DNA of 10,622 nt. Source: JAWWBN01 sp033720955 (GTDB taxonomy: Bacteria > Acidobacteriota > Thermoanaerobaculia > Multivoradales > JAHEKO01). The notes under the pieces are model-generated. The model did no database searches, was not told the DNA's origin, and saw only the letters and a program-made list of their open reading frames with translations. Within the stretch, counting starts at the first letter, position 1, and every line of letters starts with the position of its first letter. Both the position numbers and the translations under genes were made by a program. The DNA lies in the NCBI GenBank assembly GCA_033720955.1, contig JAWWBN010000127.1, positions 1 through 10,622 on the forward strand, read 5' to 3'. Below are positions 1-8,836 of this stretch, piece after piece.

Positions 1-97
1 CCCCTATCTGCTGATCCCGGTCGGCTACCCGGCCGACGACGCCGTGGTGCCGGCCATCCAGAAGAAGCCACTCGACGAGGTGCTGACCTTCGTCTGA
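1..97 (+). CDS. Nitroreductase family protein, C-terminal fragment
   Basis: This is the last 31 codons of a gene that begins before the window, read in the frame starting at base 2 and ending in TGA at 95-97. The peptide runs PYLLIPVGYPADDA, then VVPAIQKKPLDEVLTF and a final V. A LLxPVGYPA(D/E)DA..P...KKPLDE.L tail of this kind is characteristic of one branch of FMN-dependent nitroreductases, which reduce nitro groups, quinones or related electrophiles with NAD(P)H in the cytoplasm. The FMN-binding core lies outside the window, so the substrate cannot be inferred. A GTG follows the stop directly, at the head of a small and apparently broken reading frame. The family call rests only on this short tail, but the tail is distinctive. 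Confidence 0.72.
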   Translation, partial: PYLLIPVGYPADDAVVPAIQKKPLDEVLTFV

Positions 98-338
98 GTG
101 ACGGCGGCCCGCGCCCTCCCGGGCGACCCGCCCGCCGCGGCGCGCCGCACGCTCGCCGGCGCGGGGTACCGCTGGGACGAGGCCCGAGCTGCTGGACCCC
201 GAGGGCGTCCCGGTGGGACCTGAGCGGAAGGACGCCGGTGTGGCAGCAGAGATCGCCGCCCTCTGGAACGTGGACGAGCTGTCCTGGAGGGGAGCCCTTG
301 AGGAGGAGTCCCGCCGAGCCCTCTCCGCGAGGCGGTGA
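98..338 (+). pseudogene. Small frameshifted reading frame (~79 codons if repaired), unknown function
   Basis: A frame opens with GTG at 98, immediately after the nitroreductase stop, and runs with strongly GC-biased third positions to about base 183. It then degenerates and stops at 221-223. From 186 a different frame takes over with equally coding-like codon use (ELLDPEGVPVGPERKDAG..., with IAALWNVDELSW further on) and ends in TGA at 336-338. That second frame has no good start codon of its own. Removing one C from the CCC run at 183-185 joins both halves into one protein of about 79 residues, reading ...GYRWDEAELLDPEG.... This suggests a recent single-base insertion or a sequencing error. 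I do not recognise the product, and no membrane segment or signal peptide is visible. The tight junction with the nitroreductase suggests it was once cotranscribed with it. Confidence 0.45.
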
Positions 339-364
339 TCTGGCGGGCACGCGGGGAGAAAACG

Positions 365-373
365 TGCTAGTAT
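365..373 (+). promoter_or_regulatory. Candidate extended -10 promoter upstream of the HU gene
   Basis: TG-C-TAGTAT (TG at 365-366, hexamer at 368-373) matches the extended -10 form TGnTATAAT at all but one position. It sits in the only moderately AT-rich patch between the broken frame and the HU gene. No convincing -35 box is visible at 16-18 bases upstream, as is usual for extended -10 promoters. Transcription would start near 380 and give a leader of almost 200 bases. A second, weaker candidate is TTGATC at 461-466 with TAGGCA at 482-487, but its spacing is short. The choice between them is inference. Confidence 0.35.
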
Positions 374-490
374 GCTGAGCCTGTCACGACCGGTCCCGGC
401 GCGGGGAGCTCCGAGCGGGGTGAATCGTGCGCGCGGCCTCCACGGTCGTCCAAGTTCGAGTTGATCGATTTCAGACAAACGTAGGCATCG

Positions 491-508
491 CTCGGCCTAG
501 CCGAGTTT
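491..508 (+). other. Small perfect hairpin in the HU leader
   Basis: CTCGGC (491-496), loop CTA and GCCGAG (500-505) form a perfect 6-bp stem followed by TTT. It lies about 70 bases before the HU start codon. The stem is short and the T run has only three residues, so it is a poor terminator. It could be an RNA structure in the leader or chance in GC-rich DNA. No riboswitch family is recognisable around it. Confidence 0.3.
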
Positions 509-562
509 CGAGGAACGGAGGGGGGACCTCTTGGAGGAGGGACGCCCGCGAATCATCCGTAC

Positions 563-570
563 GGAAGGAG
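563..570 (+). promoter_or_regulatory. Ribosome binding site that fixes the HU start
   Basis: GGAAGGAG lies 5 bases before the ATG at 576-578. It is a strong Shine-Dalgarno match and selects this ATG over the in-frame TTG at 531, which would add 15 residues (MEEGRPRI...) not found in HU proteins. Confidence 0.8.
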
Positions 571-575
571 TATTG

Positions 576-869
576 ATGAACAAGTCGGAAATGGCGGAGA
601 AGCTGGCGAAGAAGACGGACATCTCGCAGTCGAAGGCGGCGGAGATCATCGACTGCATTTTCAGCTCCAAGCCGGGCCACGGCATCATCGCCACGGAGCT
701 GGACGCGGGGCGCCGCGTCCAGATCGCCGGATTCGGCGGCTTCCGCACCCGCAGCCGCTCCGGCCGCAAGGGCCGCAACCCCGCCACGGGCGAGGAGATC
801 TGGATCGAGGCCAAGAAGCTGGTGAAGTTCACGCCGGCGAAGGGTCTCAAGGACCGCGTCGCCGACTGA
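576..869 (+). CDS. HU/IHF-family DNA-binding protein
   Basis: The product is a 97-residue basic nucleoid-associated protein. Family members bind the DNA minor groove as dimers, bend it and compact the chromosome. The N-terminus MNKSEMAEKLAKK is the typical HU helix 1. The core GFGGF motif is at 52-56. The DNA-intercalating arm GRKGRNPATGEEI (63-75) includes the conserved R67-N68-P69 tip, and the C-terminal helix ends GLKDRV. It is about 6 residues longer than the usual ~90 because residues 30-45 (SSKPGHGIIATELDAG) replace the shorter helix 2-beta 1 connection. Comparable GxGIIATELDAG versions occur, as I recall, in Acidobacteriota and deltaproteobacterial relatives. The ATG is set by GGAAGGAG 5 bases upstream. 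The gene appears to stand alone, with its own leader and a strong terminator. HU versus IHF-like subtype is not settled by sequence alone. Confidence 0.93.
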   Translation: MNKSEMAEKLAKKTDISQSKAAEIIDCIFSSKPGHGIIATELDAGRRVQIAGFGGFRTRSRSGRKGRNPATGEEIWIEAKKLVKFTPAKGLKDRVAD

Positions 870-889
870 GGCGAGCCCGTCCGCAGCCC

Positions 890-936
890 GAAGAGCCCCG
901 CCGAGGCCGCCGGCCTCGCGGGGCTCTTCCTTTTTT
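890..936 (+). terminator. Intrinsic terminator of the HU gene
   Basis: An 11-bp arm GAAGAGCCCCG (890-900) pairs perfectly with CGGGGCTCTTC (919-929). Inside it CGAGGCC (902-908) pairs with GGCCTCG (912-918), with a 3-base loop. Six T residues follow at 931-936. The structure begins about 20 bases after the HU stop. On the minus strand no T run follows the hairpin, so it should terminate HU transcription only, and not the gene that ends at 951 from the other side. Confidence 0.93.
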
Positions 937-950
937 CAGGCCCCTCTGCG

Positions 951-1715
951 CTAGCCGGGCAGCCGGCGCGCCGGCCGCGGCGTCGCCAGACCCAGGGCGA
1001 GCTCGAGAAAGCGGGGCAGGATCTCGGCGGTCGCCGGGCTCTCCCGGAATCTCTCGAGGGCGGCTCTCCTCTCCTCCTCGGAGAGATGTGCCTGGTAGTT
1101 CTCGAGGTAGGAGCGGAAGCGGGCACGGTTCTCCTCGGCGCCCAGCTCGGGGTGGAACTGCGTGGCCCAGATCGGCGCCCCCGGCACCCGGAAGGCCTGG
1201 TAGGGAGAGCGCGGGCTCCAAGCCAGGTTCGGCATCCCCGGGGGCAGCCGCCGCGCGCGGTCCTTGCGTCCCATCTGCGCCAGGAAGGTGGGCGGCAGCG
1301 CACCGAGGAGCTCGTCCTCCCGCCCCTCCCGCGTGAGGGTGAGCCGGTAGGTGCCGACTTCGGTGTTCTCCGGGTCGTAGACGATCTCGCCGCCGCGTGC
1401 CGCGACCAGGAGCTGGAAGCCGAAGCAGGAGGCGAAGGTCGGGAAGCCGGTCTCCACGATCTCGTTGAGGAAGCCGAGGGTGGCCTCGAGGTGCGGCGGC
1501 TCTCCCCGCGAGACGAGAAAGTCGCCGCTGCCGCCGATCATCAGGGCGTCACAGCGGCGCGCCGCCTCCAGGCTGGGCGGTCCGTGCAGCAGGTCGTGCG
1601 AGAGGAAGCTCGACTCCGCGAGGCCGCACGTGCGCGCGAAGCAGGAGACCTCCTGCGGCTTCATCGGGTCCTCCGGCACCCGGGCCTGGAGGAGCAGGAG
1701 CCTGGGGCCGGGCAC
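951..1715 (-). CDS. Stand-alone class I glutamine amidotransferase (GMP synthase GATase-like)
   Basis: The product is a 254-residue cytoplasmic protein with one class I glutamine amidotransferase domain. Such domains release ammonia from glutamine, or in some family members hydrolyse gamma-glutamyl compounds. The nucleophile is C97 in FASCFGFQ and the other two triad members are H188 and E190 in TQFHPE. The oxyanion-side motif DALMIGGSGDF is at 56-66. The start is GTG at 1713-1715, two bases after the pump stop. It restores the first strand (PRLLLLQAR), which would be lost from the internal ATG at residue 18. A partial Shine-Dalgarno (AAGAGG) lies 7 bases upstream, inside the end of the pump gene. 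No ATP-pyrophosphatase or synthetase domain is attached or adjacent, so this is not a complete GMP synthase. It is the last gene of the adaptor-pump operon. Its substrate and its link to efflux are unknown. Confidence 0.85.
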   Translation of the reverse strand: MPGPRLLLLQARVPEDPMKPQEVSCFARTCGLAESSFLSHDLLHGPPSLEAARRCDALMIGGSGDFLVSRGEPPHLEATLGFLNEIVETGFPTFASCFGFQLLVAARGGEIVYDPENTEVGTYRLTLTREGREDELLGALPPTFLAQMGRKDRARRLPPGMPNLAWSPRSPYQAFRVPGAPIWATQFHPELGAEENRARFRSYLENYQAHLSEEERRAALERFRESPATAEILPRFLELALGLATPRPARRLPG

Positions 1716-1717
1716 CC

Positions 1718-4700
1718 TCAGGCCTCTTTCGCGAGGGGCGGGATCCGGCCCAGGGCCTCTTCGAACCGCTGCCGGAGGTCCAGGACCAGGCTGAAGAGGG
1801 CCGGCACCAGGAACAGGGTGAACAGCGTCGAGACCAGCAGCCCGCCCACCACGACGCTCCCCAGGCCGCGGTAGAGCTCCGAGCCGGCGCCCGGGAAGAG
1901 GACCAGGGGCAGCATGCCGCAGACGCTGGTCGAGACGCTCATGAAGATCGGGCGGATCCGGTTGCCCGTCGCCTCGCGGATCGCCTCCCGCGGCGCCAGC
2001 CCGTCCTCGCGGATGTGGTTCAGCGACTGATGCACGATCAGGATGGCGTTGTTGACCACCGTGCCCACCAGGATGATGAAGCCGAGCATGGTGAGCACGT
2101 CGAGCGCCTGGTAGGTGAAGAGGTTGACGACCCCGAGACCCAGGAAGCCCCCGAGCGCGGCCAGCGGCACGCTGAACAGGATCACGAACGGATAGAGGAA
2201 GCTCTCGAAGAGAGCCGCCATCAGCAGATAGGTGATGACGATCGCCAGGACGAAGTTCAGCTTGAGGGAGTCGGCGGTCTGGGTGAGCTTGTCGGCCGTG
2301 CCGGTGAGCCGGGCGCGGTAGAGACCGCTCAGCCTCCCCTCGGCGCGCAACGGCTGCAGGATCGCGCTGTCGATGCGCTCCATCGCGGTCTGCAGCGGCA
2401 GCTCCTCGGGTGGAGTCACCTGGATGGTGATCGCCCGCTGCCGCTCCTTGTGGGCGATCTCGGTCGGCCCGCCCGACACCTCCACCGTGGCCACCGAGCC
2501 CACGGTGACGAGCTCCCCGGAAGGCGTCGCGATGGGGAGCTCCTGGATCAGATGGGTGCGGTGGCGCAACGCCTCCGGGGCCGTCACCTTGAGATCGACC
2601 TCGGTGCCCTCGAACTGATAGTCGCTGGCCTTCGCCCCGTCCACCAGGACGTTGACCATGGTGGCCAGGTCGCGGTGGGTGAGGCCCACCTCGGCCGCCT
2701 TGCGCCGGTTGGTGCGCACGTGCACCTCGGGGCTCGACAGGTCCAGGCTGGGCACCGGCCGCGCCTGGGCGCCGGGCAGCTCGGCCATCACCCGTTCGAA
2801 GACCTCGCCGCCCAGGCTCACCAGCCGCTCGAGCCTGGGCCCCGTCAGCTCTACGTCGATGGTGCGGCCGGAGCCGAAGCTGCGCTGGAAGAGGCTGGAC
2901 TGGAAGACGAAGGCGATGGAGCCCGGCAGCCGCCCGTTGACGCGTTGGAACTCGGGCATCAGCTCGCGCACCCGCTCGGGCTCGCGGGCGCTGATTCCCA
3001 TGAAGACCTGGCCCGGGACCGCGCCGTAGAAGAAGTCGGCGATCCCCCCGCCCGGCAGCTCGCGCGCCTCCTGGGGCGGCGTCTCCCAGAGCGGCCGCAG
3101 CTCGTCGATGTAGAGCTGCTGCAGCGCCGCGTTCTCCTCGACGCTCTGGCCGGGCGGGGTCTGGATCACCCCGAAGAGGAAGTTCTGGTTGCCCGTCGGC
3201 AGATACTCCGCCTTGGGCACCAGCAGGTAGGTCAGCAGCAGGGCGGCGACGGTGAAGCCCACCACCACGGCGATCCGGCGGGCCGTCGTGCCGCAGATCC
3301 AGTAGACCCGCTCCGTCACCCACCCGTTGAACCGCCTCGCCAGACCGACTCCGCCCCAGAGCGAGCGGAAGTCCCGCCGGCCCTCTGTGGCTCCGGCGGT
3401 GCCCAGGATCTTGGAGGCCAGGCTGGGGATCACGGTCATCGCCACGATCAGGCTCAGGCCGACGGCGCAGGCGATGGCCAGGGCGATGTCGCGGAAGAGC
3501 TGACCCGCCTCCTCCTGCACGAAGAGGACCGGCACGAAGACCGCGATGGTGGTGAGGGTGCTCGCCAGCACCGCTCCCCAGACCTCCCGGGTGCCGTCGT
3601 AGGCGGCCTGGAAGCGCGACTTGCCCATCTGCCGGTGGCGGTAGGTGTTCTCCAGCACCACGATCGAGTTGTCCACCACCATGCCCACGGCGAAGGCCAT
3701 CCCCGCCAGGCTGATCACGTTCAGGGTCCGCCCGAACAGCGACATCATGAGGAAGGTGCCGATGACGCTGATGGGGATGGCGATCGCCACCACCAGGGTG
3801 CTCGACCGGCTGCGCAGGAAGAGCAGCAGCACGACGATCGCCAGAAAGCCCCCGAGCACCAGGCTCTGCAGCACGAGGGCGATGGCGCTGTCGATGTACT
3901 CGGTGGAGTCGTAGGCGACCTCGACCCGCAGGCCCCGATCGGCCAGAAGCTCGCGGTCCAGCCGCCCCAGCGCCTCCTTGACTCCCGCCATCATGCTCAG
4001 CAGGTTGGCGCCGGGGGCGCGGATCGCGTTGAAGGCGATCGTGGGCTCGCCCATGTAGAAGATGCGCGCGAACCGCTTGGCGAAGCCCGGCTCCACCCGG
4101 GCCACGTCGCGCACGAAGACCGGAACGCCGTTGCGCACCGCGACCACGATGTCGGCCACGTCGTCCGGCGACTGGTACTCCCCCACCGTCCGCACCACGT
4201 AGCGGCGCAGCCCCTCGTCGAAGTCGCCGGCCGAGAAATCGCGGTTCTCCGCCTCGATCGCGGCCATCAGCTCGGTCAGGGTGATGCCGCGCGCCGCCAG
4301 CCGGTCGGGATCGACCACCACGTGGAGCTCGCGCTCGCGGCCGCCGAAGTAGTTGACCGCCGCCACCCCGGGCACCCGCTCGAGCTCCGGCTTGACGAGC
4401 TCCTCGAAGAAGGTCAGCAGGGTATCGATGTCGCCGGTGAACCCGTCCTCCTCGGCCGGCAGCAGCACGAACCAGGCGCTGGCGTTGGCGTCCACGTCGC
4501 CGGAGCTGATCACCGGCTTCTCGGCGGTCTGCGGGTAGCGCGGAACCTGCTCGAGCCGGTTCGAGACCTTGAGCAGCGCGGTGTCGACGTCGGTGCCGGT
4601 GCGGAAGGTGAGGGTGATGGAGCCACGGCTGTCCGAGCTGGTGCTCTCCATGCGGAGCAGCCCCTCGAGGCCCTTGAGCTGCTCCTCCTGCTCGTCCACG

Positions 4701-4888
4701 ATCTCCCGCTCCACCTCCTGGGGGCTGGCGCCCGGCCAGATGGTGCTCACCGTCACCTCGGGCTCGTCGACCGTGGGGGTGAGCTGGACCGGGATCCTGA
4801 GGAGCGCCAGGAAGCCGAAGAGAACCAGCAGCAGGGCGCCGACGGCGACCTTGACGGGGAACCGGATCGCCGACTCGACGACCTTCAA
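1718..4888 (-). CDS. RND-family efflux transporter, inner-membrane pump subunit
   Basis: This is a 1056-residue resistance-nodulation-division permease. It should export substrates from periplasm or inner membrane with proton influx, as a trimer with the adjacent adaptor and a TolC-type channel. TM1 spans about 13-30, followed by a periplasmic porter half starting VDEPEVTVSTIWPGASPQEVE (residues 40-60). TM2-TM6 lie at about 337-490, TM7 at 539-557, a second porter half follows, and TM8-TM12 reach the C-terminus. The TM4 proton-relay motif is GMVVDNSIVVLEN with D406. The TM10 motif is GTVVNNAILIV with N946-N947 where AcrB has K940-N941. This resembles the 'VDN/VNN' branch rather than the DD/K arrangement of AcrB. 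The start is TTG at 4886-4888, which overlaps the adaptor stop by two bases. GAGGTG, a perfect anti-SD match, lies 8 bases upstream. Length and both halves are complete. Drug, lipid or metal specificity cannot be read from the sequence. Confidence 0.94.
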   Translation of the reverse strand: MKVVESAIRFPVKVAVGALLLVLFGFLALLRIPVQLTPTVDEPEVTVSTIWPGASPQEVEREIVDEQEEQLKGLEGLLRMESTSSDSRGSITLTFRTGTDVDTALLKVSNRLEQVPRYPQTAEKPVISSGDVDANASAWFVLLPAEEDGFTGDIDTLLTFFEELVKPELERVPGVAAVNYFGGRERELHVVVDPDRLAARGITLTELMAAIEAENRDFSAGDFDEGLRRYVVRTVGEYQSPDDVADIVVAVRNGVPVFVRDVARVEPGFAKRFARIFYMGEPTIAFNAIRAPGANLLSMMAGVKEALGRLDRELLADRGLRVEVAYDSTEYIDSAIALVLQSLVLGGFLAIVVLLLFLRSRSSTLVVAIAIPISVIGTFLMMSLFGRTLNVISLAGMAFAVGMVVDNSIVVLENTYRHRQMGKSRFQAAYDGTREVWGAVLASTLTTIAVFVPVLFVQEEAGQLFRDIALAIACAVGLSLIVAMTVIPSLASKILGTAGATEGRRDFRSLWGGVGLARRFNGWVTERVYWICGTTARRIAVVVGFTVAALLLTYLLVPKAEYLPTGNQNFLFGVIQTPPGQSVEENAALQQLYIDELRPLWETPPQEARELPGGGIADFFYGAVPGQVFMGISAREPERVRELMPEFQRVNGRLPGSIAFVFQSSLFQRSFGSGRTIDVELTGPRLERLVSLGGEVFERVMAELPGAQARPVPSLDLSSPEVHVRTNRRKAAEVGLTHRDLATMVNVLVDGAKASDYQFEGTEVDLKVTAPEALRHRTHLIQELPIATPSGELVTVGSVATVEVSGGPTEIAHKERQRAITIQVTPPEELPLQTAMERIDSAILQPLRAEGRLSGLYRARLTGTADKLTQTADSLKLNFVLAIVITYLLMAALFESFLYPFVILFSVPLAALGGFLGLGVVNLFTYQALDVLTMLGFIILVGTVVNNAILIVHQSLNHIREDGLAPREAIREATGNRIRPIFMSVSTSVCGMLPLVLFPGAGSELYRGLGSVVVGGLLVSTLFTLFLVPALFSLVLDLRQRFEEALGRIPPLAKEA

Positions 4889-6000
4889 GGCCGTGGCACC
4901 TCGTGCCGCTGCGGCGTCACGGCCTGGCCCGGCTGCAGCCTCTCGTTGCCCTGCACCACCACCCGGTCGCCGGCCGCGACGCCGCCGCTGACCGCCACCC
5001 ACTCGCCCACGCCGTCGCCGACCCGCACCGCCACCTGCTCGGCCCGGTCGTCCGCGTCCAGGCGGAAGACGAACCGGCCGCTGCCCTGGGTGACCACGGC
5101 GTCCTTGGGAACCACCACGCTCTCGCGCGGCGCGCCGACAGGCAGCCGGACCCGGGCCAGCATGCCGACGCCCAGTCGGCCGTCGGGATCGCTGACCGCC
5201 ACCTTGAGCGGGAAGGTGCGGGCGCGCGCGTCGGCCTTGGGAACCACCGCCCTCACCTTCCCGGTCAGCTCCTCGCCGCCGAGCGCCGGCACCACCACCG
5301 TCACCGGCTCGCCGGCGGCGAGCCCGGCGAAGTACTGCTCCGGAACCTCCAGGGCGATCTCCAGCGAGGCCATGTCCACCATCTCGACCACGGGATCGCC
5401 GGCGTCGATCCACTCCCCCACCGCCGTGTGCTCGGCCACCACCACGCCGTCGAAGGGCGCCCGCACCACGGTCCGGTCCAGCTCGTCCGCCAGCCGGGCC
5501 GTCTCGGCCTCCAGACGCGCCACCCGCCCCTGGTTGGCGTCGTACTGAGAGAGGGCGTCGTCGAGCTGCGCCTGGCTGAAGACCTTCTCCTCGAAGAGCT
5601 GCTGCGCCCGCTGGCGGTTGGTGCGCGCCAGCTCGAGCAGGGCGCGGGCCTCCTCCAGGTCGCCCTCGGCGGCCCGCAGCCGGAGCTCGGCCACGGTGCG
5701 ACGGAGCCGCGCCAGCGGCTGGCCGCGCCGCGCGGTCTCGCCCTCGCGGCGCTCGAGCTCCACTACGAGGCCGGAGACCTCGCTCGCCACCAGGCTCTGT
5801 CGGCGCGACTCCAGCCCGCCGGTCAGCTCGACGGAGGCCCGCACCGGCAGGGTCAGGGCCTCGACGAAGCCCACGGGCAGCGCCCTCTGTCTCGGATCCT
5901 GTCCGGCGGCGGGCGACGCCGCGAGGAGCACGAGGGCGAGCGGTAGCGAGCAGCTCGGAAGCAGGAGCGCGGCAGCCCGGGCCGGTGTGGAGAGTCGCAT
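4885..6000 (-). CDS. RND efflux periplasmic adaptor (membrane fusion protein)
   Basis: This 371-residue protein should bridge the RND pump and an outer-membrane channel. Residues 1-33 form a signal peptide with a hydrophobic stretch and an ASPAAG cleavage region. C17 lies before that stretch, so it is unlikely to be a lipoprotein cysteine. Half of a lipoyl/barrel-sandwich domain is at about 68-100 (ASEVSGLVVELERREGE). An alpha-helical hairpin rich in A, E, R, L and Q spans about 103-175. The second lipoyl half (TVVRAPFDGVVVAEHTAVGE) begins at 177. A beta-barrel follows at about 210-290, then a membrane-proximal domain to the end. This is the normal HlyD/AcrA-like order. The ATG at 5998-6000 has GGAGAG 12 bases upstream, slightly far. 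It is the promoter-proximal gene of the operon, and its TGA overlaps the TTG start of the pump. No histidine- or methionine-rich metal site is seen. Confidence 0.93.
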   Translation of the reverse strand: MRLSTPARAAALLLPSCSLPLALVLLAASPAAGQDPRQRALPVGFVEALTLPVRASVELTGGLESRRQSLVASEVSGLVVELERREGETARRGQPLARLRRTVAELRLRAAEGDLEEARALLELARTNRQRAQQLFEEKVFSQAQLDDALSQYDANQGRVARLEAETARLADELDRTVVRAPFDGVVVAEHTAVGEWIDAGDPVVEMVDMASLEIALEVPEQYFAGLAAGEPVTVVVPALGGEELTGKVRAVVPKADARARTFPLKVAVSDPDGRLGVGMLARVRLPVGAPRESVVVPKDAVVTQGSGRFVFRLDADDRAEQVAVRVGDGVGEWVAVSGGVAAGDRVVVQGNERLQPGQAVTPQRHEVPRP

Positions 6001-6119
6001 GAGGCGCTCATTCTCTCCATCGTCGGGCGGCGGCGCAAACGACCAGCGCCGGCGGCGGCTATACTCGCAAGCGTTCAGGACGGCCGCGCCCGCCGGGATC
6101 CCCCCCTTTCAGATCGAAG
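6001..6119. promoter_or_regulatory. Divergent intergenic region between efflux operon and antiporter
   Basis: These 119 bases separate two divergently read genes and must carry the upstream control of both, unless the genes are transcribed from further away. The part nearest the adaptor holds its ribosome site (GGAGAG on the minus strand, 6013-6018). The middle is GC-rich, with one TATACT box on the plus strand. I found no clear operator palindrome and no regulator gene beside it. A minus-strand promoter for the efflux operon is not obvious. Confidence 0.5.
6060..6065 (+). promoter_or_regulatory. Candidate -10 box of the antiporter gene
   Basis: TATACT matches the -10 consensus TATAAT at five of six positions and stands out in very GC-rich surroundings. 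It would place transcription start near 6072 and leave a leader of about 48 bases before the TTG start. No good -35 hexamer is visible 16-18 bases upstream, so the promoter may be weak, activator-dependent or served by another sigma factor. Confidence 0.4.
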
Positions 6120-8051
<1,932 letters not shown>

Positions 8052-8836
8052 CAGGAGCTCAGGGTCCACCCGCGCGCCGCGCCAGCGCACTCCGAAGTGC
8101 AGATGCGGGCCGGTGGCCCGCCCGGTCTGCCCCACCCGCCCGATCGTCTGGCCGCGGGCCACCTCGGCCCCCTGCGCCACGTCGATGCGGCTCAGGTGGA
8201 AGTACATGGTGATCAGGCCGTCGCCATGATCGAGGAAGACGCTCCGGCCCGAGAAGAAGAGATCTGCGACCAGGACCGCGGTGCCGTCTGCCGCTGCTCG
8301 CACCGGCCGCCCTTCGGCCGCCGCGAAGTCGGCCCCCGAGTGCGGGCTGCGGGGCTGGTCGTTGAAGAAGCGGCGGTGGCCGAAGCGGCCGCCCGGCGGC
8401 AGCTCGTCGAGCGGGTCGGCGAGGGGAAGACGGAAGCGGGCCGGTCCGCGCCGTGACCAGAGCGCGCCCACCAGCTCCTGCTCGCGCCCGACCCGCTCGA
8501 GGTCCCGGGCGGAGAGGTTCACCTTCGAGTCGTCCTCGATCGTGATCCGCTGCACCGGGTAGCCGTACTCCCCCACCCGGATGGTGGCCCGCTCGCGGCC
8601 CGTGGGGAGCTCGCGGGCGACCTCGTAGGGACCCGGTGGGCGGAGCAGGTCCACCGGGTACCAGCAGGCGCCGTCGATCGGCGCCCAGCGCTCCCCCCCG
8701 GCCTCGCAGGCGCGGAGGCCGTCGCCCCGCCACACGACCACGGAGCCCGGCGGCGCGCTGACCGAGAGCGGCCCGGCCGCCGCCAGCGACACCGGGATCG
8801 TCGCGAGCGCGGCTGCCGCCAGCCGGGACACCCCTC

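Noticed and set aside
450..470. A GTTCGAG sequence resembling a tRNA T-loop
   Set aside because: No 5-bp T stem, anticodon arm or acceptor stem can be built around it.
890..936. Bidirectional terminator for both converging genes
   Set aside because: The T run exists only on the plus-strand side of the hairpin. On the minus strand the sequence after the hairpin is GC-rich.
951..3323. Possible fusion of the glutamine amidotransferase to a long N-terminal extension
   Set aside because: The upstream part of that frame is an out-of-frame translation of the RND gene. The family's first strand begins right after the GTG at 1713-1715.
2015..5548. A very long open frame on the plus strand (over 1100 codons) opposite the RND pump and adaptor
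   Set aside because: It is rich in H, R, G, D, E and Q with no domain pattern, as expected for the antisense of a GC-rich gene. The minus strand carries clear RND and adaptor motifs over the same bases.
5998..6020. An alternative ATG (on the minus strand, just upstream) as the adaptor start
   Set aside because: The upstream ATG codons lie in a different frame that gives a 61-residue Arg/Pro-rich peptide. The ATG at 5998-6000 gives a proper signal peptide.
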